This document shows, piece by piece, positions 8,128-16,677 of a stretch of DNA of 64,000 nt (its first letter is position 1; each line of letters starts with the position of its first letter). The translations under genes and the position numbers were made by a program. The notes under the pieces are model-generated. The model made no database searches. It had not been told where the DNA came from and saw nothing but the letters and a program-made list of their open reading frames with translations. This DNA comes from Halonatronomonas sp051745085. GTDB lineage: Bacteria; Bacillota; Halanaerobiia; Halanaerobiales; Halarsenatibacteraceae. The DNA lies in contig JBNJDR010000002.1 of NCBI GenBank assembly GCA_051745085.1, positions 1 to 64,000 of the forward strand, read 5' to 3'.

Positions 8128-9168
8128 TTGACTAAAGATATTAGGCTTACATCATATAGTAAAGCTTCTGGTTGAGCATCTAAATTAGGGCCAGAGGATC
8201 TGGCCGAGATACTAGCGCAAATAGATTTTTCTACTGCCGATGAGAACCTTCTTGTTGGCCTGGAACACGGAGATGATGCTGTAGCATATAAACTGGATGA
8301 TGAAAAAACTTTAATTCAAACTCTTGATTTCTTTACACCTATAGTCGATGATCCTTACGTTTTTGGACAGATAGCTGCTGCCAATGCTTTAAGCGATATC
8401 TATGCTATGGGGGGAGATCCGCTTTTGGCTTTAAATATCGTGGGTTTTCCTGCAGATTTAGATCATAATATATTACAGGAAATTTTAAAAGGTGGTAATG
8501 ACAAAGTTAAAGAAGCCGGAGCATTCATCGGGGGCGGCCATACCGTCGAAGATGAGGAACCTAAATATGGTCTTTCTGTAACAGGACTGGCGCCCACAGA
8601 TAAGATTTTAGCCAATACCAGGGCTCGGCCAGGTGATAGTTTAATTTTAACTAAAGCTTTAGGTACCGGTATTTTAGCTACGGCCATTAAAGCAGGATTG
8701 ATACCAGATGAAAATAACCACCCAGCTGTTAAGGGTATGACCAGGCTTAATTCTATTTCAGCTAAATTAATGCGTGAGCATAACATAAGCAGCTGTACCG
8801 ATATAACCGGGTTTGGCTTTGTAGGTCATCTCAAAGAGATGTTAGAGGGCAGCAAGGTTGGGGCAGAAATTCTTTCTGATCAATTGATGATTTTACCTGA
8901 TGCCATGGAGATGATGGATGCAGGTATGCTGCCTGGAGGGTTATATAAGAATAAGAAAGCTTTTTCAGCTGTCGTAGAAAATAGAGAAGTATTAGATGAT
9001 TATTTAGGTGATCTCATATTCGATCCTCAGACCTCCGGAGGGCTTTTAATAGCTGTCCATCCAGAGGAGGCGGATGGACTGCTTACTGAATTACTGAGCC
9101 AGGGGGAAAATGCTGGAATAATAGGCAGAATAACTGCAAGATCAGGGAAGATAAAATTTGTGAAGTAA
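8128..9168 (+). CDS. selD: selenophosphate synthase, Sec-containing
   Basis: SelD makes selenophosphate from selenide and ATP for Sec-tRNA, selenouridine or Se cofactors. The uninterrupted ORF from 8407 is only a fragment. Reading from TTG 8128 (ribosome binding site GGGGGTGG) gives TSYSKASG-U-ASKLGPEDLA, in which the in-frame TGA (8173-8175) occupies the catalytic Cys/Sec position of the SelD family. Reading through yields a normal 346-residue enzyme with the expected N-terminal Asp-rich LEHGDDAVAYKL and glycine-rich AGAFIGGGHTVEDEEPKYGL. A SECIS-like hairpin follows the TGA directly. This implies the host has a working selA/selB/selC system, not seen in this window. Confidence 0.94.
8173..8205 (+). 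promoter_or_regulatory. UGA-Sec codon with bacterial SECIS-like hairpin
   Basis: TGA at 8173-8175 is followed by a perfect 7-bp hairpin, GGCCAGA (8189-8195) / TCTGGCC (8199-8205). The apical loop begins with GG (8196-8197), about 20 nt after the UGA. Distance and loop G match what is known of bacterial SECIS elements that recruit SelB. Confidence 0.85.
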
Positions 9169-9183
9169 TAGGAGAGAATGTTT

Positions 9184-9444
9184 ATGTCAGAAGAATATGG
9201 TTTAATTACTTTTCCTACAACACATTACGCTTTAAAGACAGAAAAGCTGCTGCTGGAGCAGGATTATCAGGTCGGTATGCGTCCTATTCCACCGTCTATT
9301 TCTGTCGACTGTGGTTATGGCGTGGAATTCCCTCTAAAATTTTATTCTAAAATATCTGAGTTTCTTCAGAAAACCTCTGTACAAACAACGGGATATTATC
9401 ATATAATAAATAAAGATAATAAAAAAAGGATTATTAAGTTATAA
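9184..9444 (+). CDS. DUF3343 (putative Se/S carrier-like) protein
   Basis: An 86-residue protein of the DUF3343 family with a single conserved-looking cysteine in SVDCGYGVEF. The family is known mainly from neighbourhoods of selD, yedF and selenium-dependent hydroxylases, where a carrier role is proposed. ATG 9178 sits directly on the ribosome binding site, so ATG 9184, with AGGAGAG 7 nt upstream, is the better start. It begins 15 nt after selD, in the same operon. Function is inferred from context only. Confidence 0.8.
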   Translation: MSEEYGLITFPTTHYALKTEKLLLEQDYQVGMRPIPPSISVDCGYGVEFPLKFYSKISEFLQKTSVQTTGYYHIINKDNKKRIIKL

Positions 9445-9472
9445 TTAATCATAATTAGGGGGAAGTTTTTAG

Positions 9473-10087
9473 ATGGGAGTTTTATTGATAGGAATAGGAG
9501 GAGGTACTGCCTCGGGTAAAACTACTCTTGCTCGTATTTTAAAAGAATCGTTTCAGGATGATGTAACGATCCTCAGGCTTGATTATTATTATCATGATTT
9601 AAATCATTTTGAGGTGCCAGAGAACGAGATTAATTTTGATCATCCCAACGCTTTTGAGATAGACCTTTTAATCAAGCACCTGCAAAAGCTAAAAGCCGGC
9701 AGAGCAATAGAGAGACCTGTGTATAGTTTTAAGACAAACAGAAGATTAGATAGAACTAAAAAGGTCAACCCTTCGAAAATTTTGATCGTAGAAGGAATAT
9801 TAGCTTTGTATTATTTGAATTTATGTGAACAGTATGATCTTAAGATATATGTAGATACAGATTGTGATATCCGTCTATTACGAAGAATAACCCGGGATAT
9901 TCGGGATAGAGGCAGAACCTTAGAATCGGTTAAAAAACAATATCTTTCAACTGTAAAACCGATGCATGAGCAATTTGTAGAACCGAGTAAGTCGAGAGCA
10001 GATATCATCATCCCCCATGGGGGGTTAAACGAGATCGCTAATGATCTATTAATTGAGAAGATCAAAGGTCATCTGCAAGTTAATTAG
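9473..10087 (+). CDS. udk: uridine kinase family P-loop kinase
   Basis: A 204-residue kinase with Walker A GGGTASGKTTLA near residue 9 and the uridine kinase/phosphoribulokinase fold. Family segments include the DYYYHDL substrate loop, the IERPVYSF segment, ILIVEGILALY and the RRITRDIRDRGR lid. The expected role is phosphorylation of uridine and cytidine in pyrimidine salvage. It lies 28 nt after the DUF3343 gene and may be the last gene of the selenium operon, but a link to selenium is not implied. A strong terminator follows. Confidence 0.88.
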   Translation: MGVLLIGIGGGTASGKTTLARILKESFQDDVTILRLDYYYHDLNHFEVPENEINFDHPNAFEIDLLIKHLQKLKAGRAIERPVYSFKTNRRLDRTKKVNPSKILIVEGILALYYLNLCEQYDLKIYVDTDCDIRLLRRITRDIRDRGRTLESVKKQYLSTVKPMHEQFVEPSKSRADIIIPHGGLNEIANDLLIEKIKGHLQVN

Positions 10088-10091
10088 GAAC

Positions 10092-10127
10092 AACCTGTTC
10101 GCTTCTGCGGGCAGGTTTATTTTTTTA
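10092..10127 (+). terminator. intrinsic terminator after udk
   Basis: AACCTGTTCGC (10092-10102) pairs along 11 positions (two G-U) with GCGGGCAGGTT (10107-10117) around a TTCT loop, followed by TAT and seven T. Confidence 0.92.
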
Positions 10128-10203
10128 TAAATTGTTAAATTATTGCAGGAAAATAATGTTTAATAAAGAAATATTATTCATCAATATCAACGAGGTGAAT
10201 AAT

Positions 10204-10806
10204 ATGAGATTAACACAGGAAAAATTTTGGGCTGTGATCGTGGTGGTAGCTTTAGCGGCATTCTGGTTAGGTCAGTCGGGGTTGTCCTTATTGAATGGAA
10301 AAGAGGAAGTTGAAATAGGATTAGTTCAACCTGGTTCTAAGCAAGCTCAAAGTTTAGAATTCAGGCAGGAAGAGATTCTCGTCCATATTGGGGGAGCAGT
10401 TAAACAGCCTGGTATTTATGCTTTAGCTGAAAGTGCAAGAGTTATCGATGCTATTTTAGCTGCAGGAGGAGAAACCGAGACGGCAGATCTAGATCAGATT
10501 AATCTGGCCAGAAAAATAAGTGATAGTGAGAAGATTATCATACCGCAAGAAAATAGGTCCGCAGCTGCTGAAGCGAGTAATTCACCTTCTAATCCTTCGA
10601 ACCAGGGCAGGGGGAAGATAAATATAAATAAAGCTAACTTAGATCAGCTAACTTCTCTGCCGGGAATAGGTCCAGCTCGGGCAGCGGCTATAATTGGTTT
10701 TCGAGATGATAATGGGAATTTTCAGCAGGTAGAAGACCTTCTTCAGGTAGCTGGAATCGGAGCTAGTATATTAAGTAATATAGAAGATATGATAACCGTG
10801 AATTAA
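10204..10806 (+). CDS. comEA: competence protein ComEA (SLBB plus helix-hairpin-helix)
   Basis: A 200-residue membrane-anchored DNA receptor. One N-terminal membrane segment (FWAVIVVVALAAFWLG) is followed by an SLBB domain (ILVHIGGAVKQPGIYAL), a low-complexity linker and a C-terminal double helix-hairpin-helix domain (INKANLDQLTSLPGIGPARA, then VEDLLQVAGIG). ComEA binds incoming double-stranded DNA outside the membrane and passes it to ComEC. ATG 10204 with a GAGGTGA ribosome binding site was chosen over an in-frame upstream codon at 10132, which would add an unlikely leader and has no good ribosome binding site. comEC follows after 1 nt. Confidence 0.93.
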   Translation: MRLTQEKFWAVIVVVALAAFWLGQSGLSLLNGKEEVEIGLVQPGSKQAQSLEFRQEEILVHIGGAVKQPGIYALAESARVIDAILAAGGETETADLDQINLARKISDSEKIIIPQENRSAAAEASNSPSNPSNQGRGKININKANLDQLTSLPGIGPARAAAIIGFRDDNGNFQQVEDLLQVAGIGASILSNIEDMITVN

Positions 10807-10807
10807 A

Positions 10808-12055
10808 ATGATCAGAGATAATCCTTATTTTCTATTCCAGAGCTTTGTGATTCAAGTTTGCTGGCAGGAGTTATTGGTTTTATTATTAGCAGGTCAAATT
10901 TTTTCCTGGGAATCGATATATTATTTTTGTTTTTTCTTGTTTTTAAATTGTAAACTAGCAGAAACATCAAATCTGGCTCAACTGAAATCATTAGGATTGA
11001 TCCTTTTCTTTCATACGCTCAGGATAATCTTAAAAGATATGCATATATTGAGTGATATATCTTCTATCTTTCAGCATTATACTGTAGTTAATATCAGGCA
11101 GTATTTTTTGGATGGTTTAATGGAATATTACTCTCCTGAAAGGGCCAGACTGGTGGGAGCCATAGTTTTAGGGGTGAGAGAAAGGATAATCGCTCAGGAG
11201 CAGATGCTGCATAAAGCTGGCACGGGGCATCTCCTGGCCTTATCGGGAATGCATATAGGCTATGCTGCCTTATTTATCTTTTATCTCACGGATTTCTTAT
11301 CAAAGATTAAAAAAGTGGCTGGTGTCGTTCCTTTAACTTTTGTAGGGATATATATCTTTATAGCCGGGGGGTCAGCGTCACTTCTGCGGGCAGGGATAAT
11401 GCTGCTTGTCAGTCGGATTATGCTGCAGGCAGGTCTGAAAACTTCGCTGGTAAATCTGGTGGGAACAGCCGGGATCATTATTGTATTACTTGATCCAGAT
11501 TATATTTACCAGGCCGGTTTTCAAATTTCATTTATGGTAGTTTTATCTCTTTATTATTTTCTGCCTAAAATGAATAACTTGCCCCTTCCTTTAGCTGTTT
11601 CCCTGGCGGCAGCATTGGGTTCGGCCCCATGGCTTACCTGGCTAAATCATGAGCTAAATTTAAATGGACTGGTCAGCAATCTGTTTTTGGTACCTCTTCT
11701 GGGGCCCATCTACCTTTTAAATTTTTTGCTGCTCATGCTGCTGCCTTTCTTTTCATCTTTGCAGGGGTTGGCCTGGTTGGGGAACTCATTATTATCCTTG
11801 TTTTTAACTACAGCTGGCTGGTTATCTCAGTTACCCTTTATTTTTGCTGTGTATATTCCGGGACAGAGCTCGGAAATTCTACCTGAACTTTTTATGCCTC
11901 TTCCAGTTCTGCTTATCTATCTGACCATCTTTGTGCTGCCTGGATTTTGGTTTAAGCTCCCGGTTACCTGGCTGCAGAGAAGATCTTTGCTTTTAAGCTG
12001 CTGGAAATTATTATTTACTTTATTGGCGGTGAATCTGGCTGTAAATCTATTTTAA
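10808..12055 (+). CDS. comEC: ComEC/Rec2 DNA channel, core domain only
   Basis: A 415-residue polytopic membrane protein with the competence domain signature AGTGHLLALSGMHIGY (near residue 137) and many hydrophobic helices. ComEC forms the channel that takes up single-stranded DNA. Typical ComEC proteins have 700-800 residues: an N-terminal OB-like DUF4131, the channel and a C-terminal metallo-beta-lactamase nuclease. Here neither flanking domain is present, and the next gene starts 50 nt later, so the nuclease has not simply been split off by a frameshift nearby. Whether the short form supports transformation is unknown. Confidence 0.85.
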   Translation: MIRDNPYFLFQSFVIQVCWQELLVLLLAGQIFSWESIYYFCFFLFLNCKLAETSNLAQLKSLGLILFFHTLRIILKDMHILSDISSIFQHYTVVNIRQYFLDGLMEYYSPERARLVGAIVLGVRERIIAQEQMLHKAGTGHLLALSGMHIGYAALFIFYLTDFLSKIKKVAGVVPLTFVGIYIFIAGGSASLLRAGIMLLVSRIMLQAGLKTSLVNLVGTAGIIIVLLDPDYIYQAGFQISFMVVLSLYYFLPKMNNLPLPLAVSLAAALGSAPWLTWLNHELNLNGLVSNLFLVPLLGPIYLLNFLLLMLLPFFSSLQGLAWLGNSLLSLFLTTAGWLSQLPFIFAVYIPGQSSEILPELFMPLPVLLIYLTIFVLPGFWFKLPVTWLQRRSLLLSCWKLLFTLLAVNLAVNLF

Positions 12056-12105
12056 GATATGTTATGATTTAAGCGGAGAATTAAATTGATGAGGAGGAAA
12101 CTGTT

Positions 12106-13107
12106 TTGGCCGCTAAAACCAACACTCAGATAAAAGATCCAGTCAATTCATATTTTTTAATTTCCGGTGACGAAAGTTATCTGATCCGGGATAAGATAAA
12201 TGATATTAAAAAGTCTCTAGGGGAAGCAGGCATAAATGAATTTCATCAGGAAAAACTCTCTGATCAGATAGAGAATTTTCCTGCTCGCTTAAATCAGGCG
12301 GTATATACCGTTAGCTTAATGACAGGATATAAGTTGATCCAGGTAGAGTGTGAAGAATTATTTAAGTCGAAAAATAATTATGATGAAAAAATAGTTGATT
12401 TACTGCAGGATGATTTAGAAAATATCACGCTGGTATTTATCGTCAGGGGCAAACCAGATAAACGGATAAAAAGCTTTTTAGAATTCAAAAAGGCCGGTAA
12501 AGTCATTGAATTATCCCGCCCCCGGTATAAAGATTTAGACAAATGGATAGTTCAACGCTTCCGAGCTGAAGATAAAAGCGTTGATGGCCAGCTAATTAAG
12601 TATTTAGAATATCTTTTTAATAATCGGCTAGAAGCCTTAGAACAGGAAATCGATAAGATAATAACATTAAATTATCAAAAAGATAAGATTTCTTTAAAAG
12701 ATACCTACGAAATTTTAAGCAGAGAAGGTCTGCTGGCAGATAATATAATATTCAATATGCTTGATAATTGGGTGGAAGGTAAGAAAGAGAAGGCAATCAG
12801 GGAATACCGAAGTTTAATCAAAGATGGGCAGAGCCCTTTTTATATTCTGGTTATGATTCACCGCCAGTTATTGTTACTGCTGAAGGTGAAAGAATTAAAA
12901 GAAAATGAAAGTTTAAATCCCGGCCAGATAGCTAGAAAGATAGGCGAGCACCCTTATCCTGTAAAAAAATGCTATCGGCAAACTGCTAACTTTAGCTTTT
13001 CAACTTTAGAAGAACTGCTGGAATCTCTCTGGCAGGTCAACTTTGATATCGTCCAGGGGAAGGGAAGAGACCCGGAAGAACGGTTAGAAAACTTTCTTTT
13101 AACGTAA
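12106..13107 (+). CDS. holA: DNA polymerase III delta subunit
   Basis: A 333-residue HolA protein, the clamp-loader subunit that opens the beta clamp. It shows the family start YFLISGDESYLIRD, the central VFIVRGKPDKR, the helical NNRLEALEQEIDKI segment and the C-terminal collar domain (SPFYILVMIHRQLLLLLKV). It lies between comEC and rpsT, the usual Firmicute context. TTG start with GATGAGGAGGAAA upstream. Confidence 0.92.
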   Translation: MAAKTNTQIKDPVNSYFLISGDESYLIRDKINDIKKSLGEAGINEFHQEKLSDQIENFPARLNQAVYTVSLMTGYKLIQVECEELFKSKNNYDEKIVDLLQDDLENITLVFIVRGKPDKRIKSFLEFKKAGKVIELSRPRYKDLDKWIVQRFRAEDKSVDGQLIKYLEYLFNNRLEALEQEIDKIITLNYQKDKISLKDTYEILSREGLLADNIIFNMLDNWVEGKKEKAIREYRSLIKDGQSPFYILVMIHRQLLLLLKVKELKENESLNPGQIARKIGEHPYPVKKCYRQTANFSFSTLEELLESLWQVNFDIVQGKGRDPEERLENFLLT

Positions 13108-13136
13108 AAACCAGGCTTCCTGAAAAGGGAGCCTGG
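13106..13136 (-). terminator. terminator between convergent holA and rpsT
   Basis: CCAGGCTTCC (13111-13120) pairs with GGGAGCCTGG (13127-13136). On the - strand the stem is followed by TTTTT, so it terminates rpsT well; on the + strand the T run is poor. Confidence 0.8.
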
Positions 13137-13164
13137 CTTATAAGTTATAATTATAGTTTTATAA

Positions 13165-13437
13165 TTACTCGGTTTTTTCATTTAAAATTCTGGTTAAACG
13201 GGATTTCTTACGAGCTCCATTATTCTCATGAATAATATTGTGTCTTACAGCTTTATCTATCATTTTATAAGCATGAGAAAGTTTTTCCTCGGCTTCTTCT
13301 TGAGAAAAATTTTCTTCTTCCATGAGTTTTTTGAAGTTTTTGATTGCAAGTTTCATTTCGCTCTTCCAATAGCGGTTTCTTTCCGCTTTTTTGGCAGAGG
13401 ATCTAACCCGTTTTTTGGCAGATTCAATTATTGGCAT
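13165..13437 (-). CDS. rpsT: 30S ribosomal protein S20
   Basis: A 90-residue basic helical protein with the S20 pattern (SAKKRVRSSAKKAERNRYWK at the N-terminus, HAYKMIDKAVRHNIIHENNG in the middle, RKKSRLTRIL at the end). S20 binds 16S rRNA early in 30S assembly. The - strand ATG has an AGGAGGTG ribosome binding site. It is monocistronic with its own promoter and terminator. An inverted repeat lies in its leader just upstream of the ribosome binding site. Confidence 0.95.
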   Translation of the reverse strand: MPIIESAKKRVRSSAKKAERNRYWKSEMKLAIKNFKKLMEEENFSQEEAEEKLSHAYKMIDKAVRHNIIHENNGARKKSRLTRILNEKTE

Positions 13438-13458
13438 CTTTGAAACACCTCCTAATTA

Positions 13459-13475
13459 ATCTGGTTTAACCAGAT
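13459..13475 (-). repeat. perfect inverted repeat in the rpsT leader
   Basis: ATCTGGTT-T-AACCAGAT (8-bp arms, 1-nt centre) lies 6 nt upstream of the rpsT ribosome binding site. A further half-site ACCAGAT occurs at 13508-13514, in the promoter. It could act as an mRNA hairpin or a protein operator. Confidence 0.55.
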
Positions 13476-13502
13476 GAAATATCTATTTACATAGTGAATA
13501 TT

Positions 13503-13531
13503 ATTTTACCAGATTTAAATATGAATTGCAA
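13503..13531 (-). promoter_or_regulatory. rpsT promoter
   Basis: On the - strand TTGCAA (13531-13526) and TAAAAT (13508-13503) are separated by 17 nt. Confidence 0.6.
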
Positions 13532-13558
13532 CCCCCAGAAGAGATAAGAGTTCTAAAC

Positions 13559-13588
13559 TTGCGCCCCTCGAAGATGTAGTGGTATAAT
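13559..13588 (+). promoter_or_regulatory. lepA promoter
   Basis: TTGCGC (13559-13564) and TATAAT (13583-13588) with an 18-nt spacer, divergent from the rpsT promoter. Confidence 0.55.
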
Positions 13589-13629
13589 AAGTATTGAGTA
13601 AATATTATTTTTAACAGGAGGATATATTT

Positions 13630-15417
13630 TTGAAGAATGAAAAAATCCGTAATTTTTGTATAATAGCACATATTGATCATGGCAAATCCACCCTGGCTGA
13701 CCGTATTTTAGAAGAGACAGGGACGATCACAGATAGAGATATGCAGGAACAGGTCCTGGATAATATGGATCTGGAAAGAGAAAGAGGTATTACCATCAAG
13801 GCCCAGGCGGTTACCCTGGAATATAAAGGCTATAAGCTAAATTTGATCGATACGCCTGGGCATGTTGATTTTGCTTATGAAGTTTCTAGAAGTCTGGCCG
13901 CCTGTGAAGGAGCTTTACTTATCATAGATGCTGCTCAGGGCGTGGAAGCACAAACTCTGGCCAATATTTACCTGGCTTTAGAACATGACCTGGACATCAT
14001 TCCTGTAATAAATAAAATAGATCTTCCTGCTGCAGATCCAGATAGGGTTAAGGAAGAATTGATGGATTTAGGTATAGATCCTGATGAGGCGTTATTGACC
14101 AGTGCCAAGGAAGGCGTCGGGATCACAGAAGTTTTAGATGCAATCATAGAGAGGATCCCGGCCCCTGGCGTGGACCTGGATAGCCCACTGCGGGCTCTGG
14201 TCTTCGATTCTTTATATAATTCCTATCAGGGGGTTGTTCCGCATATAAGGATTATGAGCGGTTCGGTAAAAAAAGGGGATAAAGTTTTACTGATGGCCAG
14301 CGGCAAAAAATATGAAGTAGATGAAGTTGGGGTTTTTAGCCCCAGCTTTACGGAAGTAGATAAGCTTTCGGCCGGTGAGGTAGGATATCTCATGGCCGGG
14401 ATCAAGGATGTCCGCAACTGTCGGGTTGGAGATACTCTGACTCTGGCCTCGAATCCAGCCAGAGAGCCGCTCCCCGGCTATAAAAAAGCTCAACCTATGG
14501 TTTTTAGCGGGATGTATCCCACCGATAATAATGACTTTCAGGTACTGCAGGAGGCATTGGAGAAACTGCAGCTAAACGATGCTGCTCTAACTTTTGAAAC
14601 GGAGACTTCGTCTGCCTTAGGTTTTGGCTTTCGGTGTGGTTTCCTCGGGCTGCTGCATATGGAAATAGTTCAGGAAAGATTGGAGCGGGAATATGATCTC
14701 GATCTGGTAATTACGGCTCCAAGTGTTATCTATAAGTTGGAGTTGACCAATGGAGATGTGTTAGAGATCGAAAACCCGGCTAATTTCCCCGAGCAAAATG
14801 AAATTGAATCGGTGGCTGAACCTTTCGTTAAAACAGAAATCAGCTCACCAGAAGAGTATATAGGGGCAGTGATGAAGCTCTGTGAAAATAATCGGGGTGA
14901 ATTTGTAGATATGAAATATATAAATGAAAATAGGGTGGTCATCAATTATCATATGCCCATGAATGAAATTATCACCGATTTTTTCAATCAGTTGAAGTCG
15001 AAAACCAGAGGCTATGCTACGCTTGATTATGAACAGATCGGTTATAAGGAGTCTGATCTGGTTAAACTGGACATTTTGGTCAACAAAGAACCTGTGGACG
15101 CTTTATCTACCATAGTTCATCGGGATCGGGCCCGGAGTTTAGGAGAAAGCCTGGCTCGGAAATTGAAAAAGATAATTCCAAAGCATATGTTCAAGGTTCC
15201 GATTCAAGCTGCTATCGGCAACGATGTGGTGGCCAGGGTTAATATCCAGGCTAAGCGGAAAGATGTGTTACAGAAGTGCTATGGTGGCGATGTGAGCCGA
15301 AAAAGAAAACTGCTGGAAAAACAAAAAGAAGGTAAAAAGCGGATGAAACAGGTCGGCAGCGTGGAAATCCCCCAGGAAGCATTTATGGCAGTATTAGAGA
15401 GGAATGACGATGACTAA
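13630..15417 (+). CDS. lepA: elongation factor 4 (LepA)
   Basis: A 595-residue translational GTPase with G1 AHIDHGKST, G2 within RERGITIKAQAV, G3 DTPGHVDF and G4 NKID. The C-terminal LepA-specific domain is complete (GNDVVARVNIQAKRKDVLQK and the basic RKRKLLEKQKEGKKRMKQVG tail). EF4 acts on stalled or mistranslocated ribosomes and in initiation or assembly. TTG start with CAGGAGGA upstream. The 3' end overlaps the hemW frame, as in many Firmicutes. Confidence 0.97.
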   Translation: MKNEKIRNFCIIAHIDHGKSTLADRILEETGTITDRDMQEQVLDNMDLERERGITIKAQAVTLEYKGYKLNLIDTPGHVDFAYEVSRSLAACEGALLIIDAAQGVEAQTLANIYLALEHDLDIIPVINKIDLPAADPDRVKEELMDLGIDPDEALLTSAKEGVGITEVLDAIIERIPAPGVDLDSPLRALVFDSLYNSYQGVVPHIRIMSGSVKKGDKVLLMASGKKYEVDEVGVFSPSFTEVDKLSAGEVGYLMAGIKDVRNCRVGDTLTLASNPAREPLPGYKKAQPMVFSGMYPTDNNDFQVLQEALEKLQLNDAALTFETETSSALGFGFRCGFLGLLHMEIVQERLEREYDLDLVITAPSVIYKLELTNGDVLEIENPANFPEQNEIESVAEPFVKTEISSPEEYIGAVMKLCENNRGEFVDMKYINENRVVINYHMPMNEIITDFFNQLKSKTRGYATLDYEQIGYKESDLVKLDILVNKEPVDALSTIVHRDRARSLGESLARKLKKIIPKHMFKVPIQAAIGNDVVARVNIQAKRKDVLQKCYGGDVSRKRKLLEKQKEGKKRMKQVGSVEIPQEAFMAVLERNDDD

Positions 15418-16582
15418 GCAGGATTCTCTGCAGAAAAAGATAGAAGCCCGGGGATTGAGCCTGTATTTTCACTTTCCTTTTTGCAAAAGTAAATGTAATT
15501 ACTGCAGTTTTTATTCTTTAACCGGATGTGCTCATTTGAAAAAACAGTACATTACAGCTTTAGTAACCGAATTGAAATTAAGACAGAGTTTGATCACAAC
15601 AGATATTAAACCAGCAACCATCTATTTTGGCGGGGGGACCCCCTCTCTATTTGCTCCAGACGACTATGCCACTCTTATTTCTGTTATAGAAAAAGAGTAT
15701 GGCATTTTTTCTGGTGCAGAGATAACATTAGAAATCAATCCTGCTGATATTGATAACCCTGATATCCTCCAAATTTATGCCGGAACAGGGATCAATAGAT
15801 TTAGTATAGGGGTGCAGTCTTTTGCTGACCAGGAATTAGAAATGTTAGGCAGGAGGCATTCAGCCGCCCAGGCCAGCCGGGTACTAACTTATCTGGCAGC
15901 AAATGATTTTAATTTTAGTATAGATATAATTTCAAGTTTACCTGGTCAAACCAATCAAGAACATTTACAAAATATCCAGAAGGCCCTGGAATTTAAGCCT
16001 TCTCATTTATCTATTTATAATCTGCAGCTAGAAGAAGGCACCAGACTATACCAGGATGTAGAAGCCGGGGCATTACCTGAACCGGAGGAAGAAGTAGATG
16101 AATTAAATTATCGCAGAACTGAGAGGTTACTGCAAGACAATGGTTATAAGCATTACGAGATCTCAAGTTATTGCCTGCCGGGTTATCGCTCCCGCCATAA
16201 CTCATTATGTTGGAGATTGGTACCGTACCTTGGCTTTGGGCCTGCCGCCCACAGTTTTTATAAACTTATGCGAACAGCCAACGAACCGGATTTGTTTAAA
16301 TATATAGATATTTTGACGGAGAATGAACTACCGCCGGCCCGGATCATCGGTTTAAGTCATAAAGATGCGCAGGCAGAGTATATGTTTTTAGGATTGCGTT
16401 TACAGGCGGGCATATATAAAAAGGACTTTAAAAACCTCTTTTCTAAATCATTAGCAACTTTATATGGCCCAGAAATTAAGGGTTTGGTTAAGGAAGGTTA
16501 CCTTAAAGAAACACCGACCCAAATTAAACTAACCAATAAAGGAAAATTGCTGGCAAATTATGTCCTGGCAGAATTTATTTAA
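15410..16582 (+). CDS. hemW: radical SAM heme chaperone HemW (HemN-like)
   Basis: A 390-residue radical SAM protein with the cluster motif CKSKCNYC (C-x3-C-x2-C) near residue 25 and the glycine-rich FGGGTPSLF typical of the HemN/HemW family, plus a C-terminal HemN_C domain. HemW carries heme to target enzymes; it lacks the extra N-terminal part of true coproporphyrinogen oxidases. It sits between lepA and hrcA, the standard hemW position. ATG 15404 lies almost on the ribosome binding site GAGAGG, so ATG 15410 was chosen; both overlap lepA. Confidence 0.9.
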   Translation: MTKQDSLQKKIEARGLSLYFHFPFCKSKCNYCSFYSLTGCAHLKKQYITALVTELKLRQSLITTDIKPATIYFGGGTPSLFAPDDYATLISVIEKEYGIFSGAEITLEINPADIDNPDILQIYAGTGINRFSIGVQSFADQELEMLGRRHSAAQASRVLTYLAANDFNFSIDIISSLPGQTNQEHLQNIQKALEFKPSHLSIYNLQLEEGTRLYQDVEAGALPEPEEEVDELNYRRTERLLQDNGYKHYEISSYCLPGYRSRHNSLCWRLVPYLGFGPAAHSFYKLMRTANEPDLFKYIDILTENELPPARIIGLSHKDAQAEYMFLGLRLQAGIYKKDFKNLFSKSLATLYGPEIKGLVKEGYLKETPTQIKLTNKGKLLANYVLAEFI

Positions 16583-16594
16583 TCCATTCTGGCC

Positions 16595-16623
16595 TTGACA
16601 AAAAAAATTAGATATGGTATTTT
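16595..16623 (+). promoter_or_regulatory. hrcA-grpE-dnaK-dnaJ promoter
   Basis: TTGACA (16595-16600), 17 nt, TATTTT (16618-16623); a better TATAAT at 16624-16629 would give an over-long 23-nt spacer. The CIRCE operator starts just downstream. Confidence 0.6.
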
Positions 16624-16634
16624 TATAATAGTTA

Positions 16635-16661
16635 TTAGCACTCTGTCGCCTCGAGTGCTAA
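16635..16661 (+). promoter_or_regulatory. CIRCE operator (HrcA binding site)
   Basis: A perfect CIRCE: TTAGCACTC (16635-16643), 9 nt, GAGTGCTAA (16653-16661), at the expected transcription start. HrcA should repress the operon until heat or unfolded protein draws off GroEL. Confidence 0.98.
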
Positions 16662-16677
16662 CAAGAGGTGATAAAAG

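Noticed and set aside
8128..9168. selD as a pseudogene interrupted by a stop
   Set aside because: The TGA is at the known Sec position, the frame is otherwise intact from a good ribosome binding site, and a SECIS-like hairpin follows.
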